Numbered from the stretch's first letter, positions 1 through 5,019 are shown. The stretch is DNA of 8,144 nt from Methylotenera sp. (GCA_005791685.1 SXVG01000104.1:1-8144), one strand, 5' to 3'. A program made the numbers and translations. Notes: generated by a model from the sequence alone, not told the origin.

Positions 1-428
1 ATTTTTAAATAGGCATAATGGCTGGGCGTTAAGCGTATGCCTTGGGCTGGCACCAAATCCACAAAGGGCTCATGCAATTTAGGTAAATTGGCATGCACCG
101 CCGTCATCACTTCTTCCAAGGCATGCGGGCCAGTTACCGCCAACACGCTAGGGTGAGCCGCTTCCACCACGCCTTTTTTTGAGCACAGACAGCCGGTCAC
201 AATCACCTTGCCGTTTTTAGCAATGGCCTCGCCTATGGCATCCAACGATTCTTCTACCGCGCTATCAATGAAGCCACAAGTATTCACCACCACCAAATCG
301 GCTTCGGTGTAGCTGGCCGAAATTTCATAGCCTTCTGCCCGCAATTGGGTGAGAATACGCTCTGCATCGGAACCGGCTTTCGGGCAACCGAGGGATACGA
401 AACCGACCTTAGGGTGGGATAAACTCAT
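1..428 (-). CDS. rimO: Ribosomal protein S12 methylthiotransferase RimO (partial, N-terminal 142 residues)
   Basis: RimO is a radical-SAM enzyme that adds a methylthio group to the conserved aspartate of ribosomal protein S12. Only the N-terminal MTTase (UPF0004) domain lies in the window; the reading frame is open to the left edge. Visible are the opening VGFVSLGCPKAGSDAERIL, the NTCGFIDSA motif and VIVTGCL. They give Cys15, Cys51 and Cys80, the spacing expected for the three ligands of the auxiliary 4Fe-4S cluster. The radical-SAM CxxxCxxC motif would start just beyond the edge. The visible part ends in LTPSHYAYLK, a stretch that in RimO directly precedes the SAM domain. An extra Cys82 (TGCLCSKK) sits where relatives usually have Gly or Ala. 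The ATG at 428 is the natural start, with a weak AGG about 11 nt upstream. It is divergent from the small membrane gene at 462. Confidence 0.95.
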   Translation of the reverse strand, partial: MSLSHPKVGFVSLGCPKAGSDAERILTQLRAEGYEISASYTEADLVVVNTCGFIDSAVEESLDAIGEAIAKNGKVIVTGCLCSKKGVVEAAHPSVLAVTGPHALEEVMTAVHANLPKLHEPFVDLVPAQGIRLTPSHYAYLK

Positions 429-461
429 GAACACTAACCTATCATTAAATTAAATTTATTT
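429..461. promoter_or_regulatory. Short AT-rich divergent promoter region between rimO and a small membrane gene
   Basis: Only 33 bp separate the ATG codons of two divergent genes, and 27 of those bases are A or T. Promoters for both must overlap here or extend into the opposing coding sequences. On the + strand a TATCAT hexamer at 440-445 could serve as a -10 element, but no convincing -35 element stands at the right distance. The + strand gene has no Shine-Dalgarno sequence before its ATG, only A/T. The assignment is positional, not motif-proven. Confidence 0.35.
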
Positions 462-689
462 ATGTACATCATTGCTATTGCTTGGCTGTATTTGACGACC
501 TTAATGGCCGCCACCGAGAAAACCGTCACCGCCGGCTTGCTCACTTTTTTCTTTTATGGGCTATTGCCTTGCGCGCTATTGCTGTGGCTACTTGGGGTCC
601 GGCATAGGCGACACATGCAGCACAAAGAAACGCTACTCCAAGACGACGTGAACAATCCAGATGGTAGCGACGCCGATGGAAATGAGTAA
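462..689 (+). CDS. Small two-helix membrane protein, conserved-hypothetical type
   Basis: This 75-residue protein has no function I can name. Residues about 2-17 (YIIAIAWLYLTTLMAA) and 23-45 (through FFFYGLLPCALLLWLLG) form two hydrophobic segments with a short ATEKT turn between them. A basic patch follows (RHRRHMQHK), then an acidic, Asn/Asp-rich tail. By the positive-inside rule the C-terminus would be cytoplasmic, making a helical hairpin. It resembles small uncharacterised membrane proteins seen in betaproteobacteria; this is from memory, not a search. The ATG at 462 lacks a Shine-Dalgarno sequence. The last 19 codons, including the stop, lie antisense to the final codons of the convergent ZIP gene (overlap 633-689), so the tail is probably less conserved than the helices. 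It is the best-supported reading frame between rimO and the transporter. Confidence 0.65.
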   Translation: MYIIAIAWLYLTTLMAATEKTVTAGLLTFFFYGLLPCALLLWLLGVRHRRHMQHKETLLQDDVNNPDGSDADGNE

Positions 690-1532
690 AATTTGCGCCA
701 AAGTGGCTTTGAGTTCGGTACGCTTGTGCAAGCCCGGAATCAAATCCGCCACCGCCACATAGAGCAAGCTGGACGCCGCCAAAGCCAATATAATCGGCAC
801 CCAGCTTTGCACGTATTGCAGAGCATAATAGGCGATTAAGCCGCCAGCTAAGGTTGCCACACTGGACACCAAATTAAAAATTAAGGCGTGTTTTTTGCTG
901 TAGCCGGAATGCAGCAAGATTAAGAAATCCCCTACCTCCTGCGGAATTTCATGGGCAATGATGGCTAAAGCCGTCACCACCCCCAATTTAATGTCGGCCG
1001 TGAACGCCGCTGCGATCAAAATGCCGTCTATAAAATTATGAAAGGTGTCGCCTATCATAATCATCAAGCCACTGCGCCCACTGTCGTGGCTGTGAGCATG
1101 GCTGTGACTGAGTAAAACCGACGGCGCCGCGCTGCTTGCCACCGCTTTGTATTTGCTGTCGCCGGCTGCCGGTGAGCGCGCATCGGCATGCGTGACTGGG
1201 CAATCTTGCTCGCTGTGCATGGCGTGCACTTCGCAGTGGTCGCCGTGGCAATGCCGCCATATCACCAACTTTTCCAACACAAAAAATAACAACAAACCCA
1301 GCAACAAGGTGGCCGATACTTTTTCCACGCTGCCAGCCAAACTAAACGCGTGCGGCAATATCTCTAAGAACACCGCACCCAGCATAGCGCCTATGGCATA
1401 ACTGACCAACATAGGCACCCAGGCCGTGCGTAAATTTAGCGCGAACAGTGCCGCCAAAGACACGCTGAGCAGGCCGCCTATAAAAGTGAAGCCTACGATG
1501 TAAGTCAGGATGGAGTAGTCGGGAAAATGCAT
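633..1532 (-). CDS. ZIP-family divalent metal (zinc/iron) transporter
   Basis: This is an inner-membrane metal importer of the ZIP family, 299 residues from the ATG at 1532 and rich in membrane helices. Hallmarks are the helix 4 motif HNFIDG (His165, Asn166, Asp169 from this start) and the helix 5 motif HEIPQEVGDF (His194, Glu195, Gln198, Glu199), which form the binuclear metal site. An LEILPHAF motif lies in helix 2. The loop between helices 3 and 4 is long and metal-binding in character: HCHGDHCEVH, MHSEQDC and later HSHAHSHD. Metal specificity (Zn, Fe, Mn) cannot be read from sequence. An in-frame GTG at 1565 would add 11 residues directly after a stop codon, but neither start has a Shine-Dalgarno sequence. 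I prefer the ATG because MHFPDYSILTYIVGF leads straight into helix 1. It lies downstream of pgeF on the same strand and may be partly co-transcribed with it. Its stop overlaps the convergent small gene by 57 bp. Confidence 0.93.
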   Translation of the reverse strand: MHFPDYSILTYIVGFTFIGGLLSVSLAALFALNLRTAWVPMLVSYAIGAMLGAVFLEILPHAFSLAGSVEKVSATLLLGLLLFFVLEKLVIWRHCHGDHCEVHAMHSEQDCPVTHADARSPAAGDSKYKAVASSAAPSVLLSHSHAHSHDSGRSGLMIMIGDTFHNFIDGILIAAAFTADIKLGVVTALAIIAHEIPQEVGDFLILLHSGYSKKHALIFNLVSSVATLAGGLIAYYALQYVQSWVPIILALAASSLLYVAVADLIPGLHKRTELKATLAQILLISIGVATIWIVHVVLE

Positions 1533-1538
1533 GGCCAC

Positions 1539-1544
1539 ATTATA
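1539..1544 (-). promoter_or_regulatory. Consensus -10 hexamer six bases before the ZIP gene ATG
   Basis: Read on the minus strand this is a perfect TATAAT followed by GTGGCC and then ATG. The usual -10 to +1 distance would put the transcript start on the A of the ATG, giving a leaderless mRNA. Against it, no good -35 element lies 16-18 bp upstream (AAGTGG at 17 bp) and there is no extended TGn, so the promoter may be weak or fortuitous. Confidence 0.35.
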
Positions 1545-1587
1545 GTGGAGAAATGCCCGCACCACTTAGCAAATTGTCTTGTTCTCT

Positions 1588-2328
1588 TTAAGCACTGAGC
1601 CAAATTAGACTGGCCATGCGCCCAGTGAGCCTGTCCCGTCTAAATGAAAAAAACCGCGCGGCGTCAGTATGCGTACAAAAATCCTGCTGCATGCTCGCGC
1701 CATAAATGCCCTGCACGCCCAGCGCATTTAAGCGTTGCTTAGCAATAACATACAAATTCGCCAGCCATTTGTCACCGTGCGCCTTAAACGCCAAGGCGGC
1801 TTGGCTATCGTGTTGCATGAATTGCGCCCGCACCTCCAAGCCCACCTCAAACGCAGCGGGGCCTATGGCTGGACCTAGCCACGCCAAAATTTCACTGGGA
1901 GCGACCGCCATCTTAGCCACCGCGGCCTCTATGACGCCATCACACAGGCTGCGCCAACCGGCATGCACGGCCGCCACCACCGTACCGGCTTTATCGCACA
2001 GCAGAATAGGTAAGCAATCGGCCGTCATGGTCACGCACACCACATTGGCTTGCGTGCTAAAGGTTGCATCGGCATCTGGCACGCCGCGCACCATTGCCGC
2101 ATCCAGCACGGCCACCCCATGCACTTGGTTTAGCCACACCGGCTCACTGGGTAGAAAAGGCCGTAGTAATTGACGGTTTTCCTTAACCGCAGCAGCAGCA
2201 TCACCCACGTGCATGGCCAAATTTAAACTGGCATACGGTGGCAAACTCACGCCACCTTGCCGGGTAGTCTGTATAGTCTTTACATTGGCCGGGGCTGGCC
2301 AATTGGGCTGAATAAAATGCAGGGCCAC
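1588..2328 (-). CDS. pgeF: Peptidoglycan editing factor PgeF (YfiH/laccase-domain, multicopper-oxidase-like purine nucleoside enzyme)
   Basis: This 246-residue protein is a complete YfiH-family protein. The family was first called polyphenol oxidase. It has since been linked to purine nucleoside phosphorylase/adenosine deaminase activity and, in E. coli, to keeping wrong residues out of peptidoglycan precursors. The zinc-site residues are visible: His70 in WLNQVHG, Cys105 in MTADCLPILL and His122 in AAVHAGWRSL. TTRQGGVS near residues 21-28 and GPAIGPAAFEVG are also family-typical, as is the C-terminal FFSFRRDRLTGRMASLIWL. The start is GTG at 2328, supported by GAGAGG six bases upstream on the minus strand. 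In E. coli this gene follows rluD on the same strand; here 732 bp carrying brnTA on the other strand lie between them, so pgeF must have its own promoter or depend on long read-through. Confidence 0.95.
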   Translation of the reverse strand: MALHFIQPNWPAPANVKTIQTTRQGGVSLPPYASLNLAMHVGDAAAAVKENRQLLRPFLPSEPVWLNQVHGVAVLDAAMVRGVPDADATFSTQANVVCVTMTADCLPILLCDKAGTVVAAVHAGWRSLCDGVIEAAVAKMAVAPSEILAWLGPAIGPAAFEVGLEVRAQFMQHDSQAALAFKAHGDKWLANLYVIAKQRLNALGVQGIYGASMQQDFCTHTDAARFFSFRRDRLTGRMASLIWLSA

Positions 2329-2334
2329 CTAATA

Positions 2335-2340
2335 CCTCTC
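2335..2340 (-). promoter_or_regulatory. Ribosome binding site of pgeF, fixing a GTG start
   Basis: Read on the minus strand, GAGAGG stands six bases before GTG at 2328. It is the best Shine-Dalgarno match among the minus-strand genes here and decides the start codon. Confidence 0.7.
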
Positions 2341-2447
2341 TGCCATCCGTCAATCTCAAAGATGACGCTTGCTATGTTGAAAATACCGCCTTAGATAAAG
2401 CCGATGATAACCCTATTTAGCTAAGGTTTACTATCACTCAGCAAACA

Positions 2448-2481
2448 CACCCATATAAAAGTATGACTATTTATATGGGTG
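2448..2481. repeat. Perfect 12-bp inverted repeat (hairpin), loop 10 nt
   Basis: Arms CACCCATATAAA (2448-2459) and TTTATATGGGTG (2470-2481) are exact reverse complements around AGTATGACTA. No T-run follows on either strand, so it is not a typical intrinsic terminator. It could be a regulator-binding site, an RNA element, or a remnant of a small mobile element. Confidence 0.7.
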
Positions 2482-2508
2482 CACGCTAGCTACTTTAGCT
2501 TAGCGCAC
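2479..2508. repeat. Imperfect inverted repeat abutting the 12-bp hairpin
   Basis: GTGC-AC-GCTAGCTA on the left pairs with TAGC-T-TAGCGCAC on the right, giving twelve base pairs in three blocks of four. There is a 2-nt bulge on one side, a 1-nt bulge on the other, and a CTT loop. It shares three bases (2479-2481) with the right arm of the preceding hairpin, so the two structures compete slightly in a single strand. Confidence 0.5.
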
Positions 2509-2520
2509 ACCACTCTTCAC

Positions 2521-2549
2521 TTGATTTTAGTGCAATAAAGGTATATTTT
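2521..2549 (+). promoter_or_regulatory. Candidate sigma-70 promoter for brnTA
   Basis: TTGATT (2521-2526) can act as a -35 element with TATTTT (2544-2549) as -10 at a 17-bp spacing; the alternative TATATT (2542-2547) has only 15 bp. The first option places the transcript start at about 2556, practically on the brnT GTG. The -10 region lies inside the 2540-2556 palindrome, which fits autorepression. The motif matches are moderate. Confidence 0.4.
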
Positions 2550-2556
2550 ATATACC
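2540..2556. promoter_or_regulatory. Putative BrnA operator: palindrome ending at the brnT start codon
   Basis: GGTATAT-TTT-ATATACC is a perfect 7-bp inverted repeat with a 3-bp centre. Its last base directly precedes the GTG at 2557, and it covers the proposed -10 element. BrnTA systems are autoregulated through the ribbon-helix-helix antitoxin, and such proteins bind short palindromes as dimers. That this is the operator is inferred from position and symmetry. Confidence 0.45.
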
Positions 2557-2820
2557 GTGATTACATTTGAATTTGATGAAACAAAAAGTCAGGCCAATCT
2601 TGTGAAACATGGCATCGACTTCACTGATGCGCAAGCATTATGGAATGACTCAAGATTATTGGAAATCCCAGCAAAAACAGAAGATGAGCCAAGGTGTTTG
2701 ATGATAGGCCTGATTAAAACAAAACACTGGTCAGCGATTGTCACTTACAGAAACGAGAATGTTCGACTTATTTCTGTTCGTCGCTCACGCATTGAGGAGA
2801 TAGCATTATATGAAAGTTAA
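2557..2820 (+). CDS. brnT: BrnT family type II toxin (RelE-like fold ribonuclease)
   Basis: The 87-residue product matches BrnT, a RelE-fold toxin that blocks translation through RNA cleavage and is neutralised by BrnA. Recognisable features are the opening ITFEFDETKSQANLVKHGIDF (Asp7, Lys10, His18-Gly19 of the K-H-G motif), the EPRCLMIG strand (44-51), the KHWSAIVTYR strand (56-65) and the C-terminal RLISVRRSRIEEIALYE with Arg75, Arg76, Arg78, Glu80 and Glu81. Length is normal and no residue is obviously missing, so it looks intact. The start is GTG; the only Shine-Dalgarno-like AAAGG (2537-2541) lies 15 nt upstream, too far for standard use unless the intervening palindrome folds or the mRNA is leaderless. 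It overlaps brnA by 11 bp. GC content is about 40% by hand count (240 bases), against about 57% in sampled lines of pgeF and rluD, suggesting acquisition. Confidence 0.9.
   Translation: MITFEFDETKSQANLVKHGIDFTDAQALWNDSRLLEIPAKTEDEPRCLMIGLIKTKHWSAIVTYRNENVRLISVRRSRIEEIALYES
2794..2800 (+). promoter_or_regulatory. Strong ribosome binding site of brnA inside brnT
   Basis: GAGGAGA ends nine bases before the brnA ATG. It is much better than anything ahead of brnT, which would favour antitoxin over toxin synthesis from the shared transcript. Confidence 0.65.
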
Positions 2821-3034
2821 AAACTTTGAAATACAATTTGACGAAAATGTTGACATCACTGCTTTGCTCGATGTTTCAAAAGCAAAACGCGTGCTACAAG
2901 AACAAAAACGCGTAAATGTTGATTTTCCAACATGGATGGTGGAATCCCTAGACCGAGAAGCCGGAAAACTTGGCGTGACTAGACAATCTATCATTAAGGT
3001 GTGGTTGGCCGAACGTCTTGAAAAAGCGGCCTAA
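2810..3034 (+). CDS. brnA: BrnA/CopG-type ribbon-helix-helix antitoxin
   Basis: The 74-residue product is the partner antitoxin. The C-terminal half carries a ribbon-helix-helix fold: a beta strand at about residues 34-39 (RVNVDF), helix A (PTWMVESLDREAGKLG) and helix B (TRQSIIKVWLAERLEK). The GVTRQSIIKVWLAERL segment is highly typical of CopG-type antitoxins paired with BrnT. The N-terminal half (KNFEIQFDENVDI...) is the part likely to wrap the toxin. The ATG at 2810 lies inside the brnT 3' end, with an 11-bp overlap, and has a strong ribosome binding site, so translation is coupled. It probably represses its own promoter with BrnT as co-repressor, as known for Brucella BrnTA. Only 26 bp separate it from the convergent rluD stop and no terminator is visible, so its transcript may run antisense into rluD. 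Confidence 0.88.
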   Translation: MKVKNFEIQFDENVDITALLDVSKAKRVLQEQKRVNVDFPTWMVESLDREAGKLGVTRQSIIKVWLAERLEKAA

Positions 3035-3060
3035 ACCCTCATTTTGCACAGAATAATCGG

Positions 3061-4176
3061 CTAATCTTCATCCAAGTCGTATTCTTCGTCGTCTTCGTCA
3101 AAATCGTCGTCTTCGTAGTCTTCATCGGCCAAGTAAGGCTCGGTCTGCAATCCGCCGAAATCAAACGCTTCCTCATCTTCATCACGCGGATCTTCATGGC
3201 GCATGGCTTCCAACAAGGCTTTCATGTCGTCTGGCAATTCTATTTGCCACTCGACAAATTCATTTGTTGCCGGGTGCAACAAACCTAACTTGATGGCGTG
3301 CAAGGCTTGTCGATTAAATTGACTGACGGCATCACGCAAGGTTTGCGTCATGGCGCGGATCGGCACGATGCCACGAAAACCGTAGACCGGATCGCCGACG
3401 ATGGGCGCTTTTAAATACTGCATGTGCACGCGAATTTGGTGGGTACGGCCGGTTTCCAAATTGCAGCGCATATAGGTTTGCACAGAAAAACGCTCCAACA
3501 TCTCATAACGGGTGATGGCCGGTTTGCCCGCCCGGTTAATCGCCATTTTGGTGCGCGAACGTGGATCACGGCCTATGGGCTGATCTATCATGCCATTGCG
3601 CCAAATTTGCCCCCAGACGATGGCGCGGTATTCGCGTTTGACCGTGCGCGCTTGCAACTGCCGCACCAAATTGGTTTGTGCCGGCAAAGTTTTTGCCACC
3701 ACCAATAAGCCGCTGGTATCCTTGTCCAACCGGTGCACGATGCCGGCACGTGGCAGGTCTTTTAATTCCGGCACATGGTAGAGTAAAGCGTTTAACAAGG
3801 TGCCGCTCCAATTGCCAGCCGCAGGATGCACCACCATGCCAGCCGGTTTATTAATGACCAATATGTGCGCGTCTTCAAAAACAATGTTGAGCGGGATGTT
3901 TTCTGCCTTAAATGCCTGTTGTTCCGGCTTGATTTGCACCTGTACCAAAACAGCCTCCCCGCCCCAAACCTTGCTTTTGGCCGTGCTAGGCTCCCCTTCC
4001 AGCGTGACCAGACCCTCTTTAATCCAAGCTTGCAATCTGGATCTGGAATGCTCGGGCAGCAAACGCTGCAAAGCGACGTCCAAGCGCAAGCCGCCTAAAT
4101 CGTGTGGAATGGTCAGGGCTAAGGCCTGCTTTAGATGGTCTGAATTACGAAGAGAAGCTTGAGTGGTGTCTGTCAT
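3061..4176 (-). CDS. rluD: 23S rRNA pseudouridine synthase RluD (uridines 1911/1915/1917 class) with a long acidic tail
   Basis: RluD isomerises uridines in helix 69 of 23S rRNA and supports 50S assembly. The 371-residue product has an N-terminal S4 RNA-binding domain (about 25-80, LRLDVALQRLLPEHSRSRLQAWIKEG). The catalytic domain follows, with NKPAGMVVHPA (109-119), the catalytic motif HRLDKDTSGLLVVAKT (Asp151), and GRTHQIRVH (243-251). The last 45 residues (327-371) hold 26 Asp/Glu and one Arg, with 17 acidic among the final 21; E. coli RluD is 326 residues and ends about where this tail begins. RluD rather than RluA/RluC is supported by the divergent bamD neighbour, the same arrangement as in E. 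coli. The ATG at 4176 has no clear Shine-Dalgarno sequence and is overlapped (ATGA) by an eight-codon upstream ORF. The family's usual partner pgeF is displaced by brnTA. Confidence 0.94.
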   Translation of the reverse strand: MTDTTQASLRNSDHLKQALALTIPHDLGGLRLDVALQRLLPEHSRSRLQAWIKEGLVTLEGEPSTAKSKVWGGEAVLVQVQIKPEQQAFKAENIPLNIVFEDAHILVINKPAGMVVHPAAGNWSGTLLNALLYHVPELKDLPRAGIVHRLDKDTSGLLVVAKTLPAQTNLVRQLQARTVKREYRAIVWGQIWRNGMIDQPIGRDPRSRTKMAINRAGKPAITRYEMLERFSVQTYMRCNLETGRTHQIRVHMQYLKAPIVGDPVYGFRGIVPIRAMTQTLRDAVSQFNRQALHAIKLGLLHPATNEFVEWQIELPDDMKALLEAMRHEDPRDEDEEAFDFGGLQTEPYLADEDYEDDDFDEDDEEYDLDED

Positions 4177-4186
4177 CGGGTATAAT
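4159..4186 (+). promoter_or_regulatory. Sigma-70 promoter of bamD
   Basis: TTGAGT (4159-4164) and a perfect TATAAT (4181-4186) are separated by 16 bp, which puts transcription start near 4193. This is the best promoter in the window. Its -35 element and spacer lie within the first codons of the divergent rluD, so the two genes share a compact control region. It also argues against the upstream TTG at 4186 as the bamD start, because that codon would fall ahead of the transcript. Confidence 0.65.
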
Positions 4187-4196
4187 TGTGCATCAT
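4173..4196 (-). other. Eight-codon upstream ORF overlapping the rluD start (ATGA)
   Basis: On the minus strand ATG-ATG opens a reading frame encoding MMHNYTR whose TGA stop overlaps the rluD ATG as ATGA. Its own ribosome binding site is weak (AAG). It could couple translation to an otherwise Shine-Dalgarno-less rluD, but a frame this short can easily occur by chance. Confidence 0.2.
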
Positions 4197-4200
4197 TCTT

Positions 4201-4205
4201 AAAGG
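4201..4205 (+). promoter_or_regulatory. Ribosome binding site of bamD
   Basis: AAAGG stands ten bases before the ATG at 4216 and downstream of the predicted transcript start. It selects the ATG that begins the lipoprotein signal peptide. Confidence 0.55.
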
Positions 4206-4215
4206 TCGTTTCAGC

Positions 4216-5019
4216 ATGAAGTATATCTTAGTTTTAATGTTTGCCTTGCTACTCAATGCTTGTGCTATTTTTGGCGACCCCACCGAACTCGATGACACCA
4301 AAGGCTGGACCGCCGAGCGCATTTATGCCGAAGGCCAAGCTAAAATGTTCGATAAAGACTACGAAAAAGCCATCGTTTATTTTGGCAAGCTCGAGTCCCG
4401 CTACCCAAATGGCCGTTACGCCACGCAAGCGCAATTAGAAACCGCTTACGCCCATTTTAAAAAACAAGACCCTATATTGTGCGTGGCGGCAGCGGACCGG
4501 TTCATTAAACTGCATCCTAACCACCCTAACGTCGACTACGCTTATTATTTAAAAGGCTTGGCGGTATTTAACGAACGCGGTTTCATCGAAAAAACCACCG
4601 AACAACAAATCAGCGACCGCGATCCGCGTGGCCTACGGGATTCTTTTGCCAGCTTTAAAGAACTGGTGACACGTTACCCCAACAGCAAATACAGCAAAGA
4701 CGCCACACAACGCATGGTCTATTTAGCCAACAGCTTATCCGATCACGAACTGCATGTGGCCCGTTACTATATGAAACGCCAAGCCTATTTGGCCGCGATT
4801 AACCGTTGCAAATACGTGCTGGAGTATTTCCCACAATCGCCAGGCGTGGAACAAGCCTTGGTTATCATGATCAGCGCCTACGATTTATTAAGTCTGGACG
4901 ACCTCAAGAACGACACCTTGCGTATCTTAAAAGCCAATTACCCAAATAGCCAAATGTTCGGCAAAAAATTCACCGAAGACGAACGGGCATGGTGGAAGTT
5001 TTGGGAAAGTTTGTATTAA
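4216..5019 (+). CDS. bamD: Outer membrane protein assembly factor BamD (ComL/YfiO lipoprotein)
   Basis: BamD is the essential TPR lipoprotein of the BAM complex, which folds beta-barrel proteins into the outer membrane. From the ATG at 4216 the protein has 267 residues (E. coli 245). The signal peptide MKYILVLMFALLLNAC has a lipobox LNA-Cys16, with Ala at +2, so no inner-membrane retention signal. TPR-like helices follow: WTAERIYAEGQAKMFDKDYEKAI, FGKLESRYPNGRYATQAQLETAYAHF, AADRFIKLHPNHPNVDYAYYLKGL, and later FKELVTRYPNSKY, ARYYMKRQAYLAAINRCKYV and YFPQSP. The YAYYLKGL and DPRGLRDSFASFKELVTRYPNSKY stretches are strongly BamD-like. A longer frame from TTG 4186 is rejected on promoter and signal-peptide grounds. 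It is divergent from rluD as in E. coli and convergent with the yfgM-bamB-der operon, so two BAM lipoproteins are encoded within 3.6 kb. Confidence 0.95.
   Translation: MKYILVLMFALLLNACAIFGDPTELDDTKGWTAERIYAEGQAKMFDKDYEKAIVYFGKLESRYPNGRYATQAQLETAYAHFKKQDPILCVAAADRFIKLHPNHPNVDYAYYLKGLAVFNERGFIEKTTEQQISDRDPRGLRDSFASFKELVTRYPNSKYSKDATQRMVYLANSLSDHELHVARYYMKRQAYLAAINRCKYVLEYFPQSPGVEQALVIMISAYDLLSLDDLKNDTLRILKANYPNSQMFGKKFTEDERAWWKFWESLY

Larger units (their letters stand above)
2341..2556. other. AT-rich, palindrome-rich intergenic region between pgeF and brnT
   Basis: This 216-bp stretch between divergent pgeF and brnT contains no convincing ORF. It must hold the brnTA promoter and probably a pgeF promoter, though I see no good sigma-70 pair facing pgeF. 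It is unusually rich in inverted repeats: a TTAGCTAA palindrome at 2417-2424, a perfect 12-bp-arm hairpin at 2448-2481, an imperfect 12-bp-stem hairpin at 2479-2508, and a 7-bp-arm palindrome at 2540-2556. It is visibly more AT-rich than the flanking core genes, consistent with being part of the same acquired segment as brnTA. Confidence 0.6.

Noticed and set aside
1533..1565. N-terminal extension of the ZIP protein from GTG at 1565
   Set aside because: No Shine-Dalgarno sequence, placed directly after a stop codon, and MVRAFLHYNVA adds nothing typical; kept as an alternative only.
1706..2173. Long open frame (155 codons) on the + strand opposite pgeF
   Set aside because: It is antisense to a complete enzyme with all zinc-site motifs, has a low-complexity Ala/Ser/Thr-rich translation and no recognisable domain.
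2806..2994. 62-codon minus-strand frame opposite brnA
   Set aside because: Antisense to the ribbon-helix-helix antitoxin, with a Ser/Thr-rich translation and no family resemblance.
3061..3180. Repetitive GAA/GAC-type codon tract at the end of rluD as a tandem repeat or phase-variable element
   Set aside because: The units are not regular; the repetition follows from the Asp/Glu-rich coding and shows no fixed period.
3800..4162. 120-codon + strand frame and other frames opposite rluD (including 3424-3708)
   Set aside because: They are shadows of rluD, whose S4 and catalytic motifs cover the same bases; the translations show no domain.
4186..4215. N-terminal extension of BamD from TTG at 4186
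   Set aside because: It would start within the -10 hexamer, ahead of the predicted transcript start, and would put ten residues before a clean lipoprotein signal peptide that has its own AAAGG.
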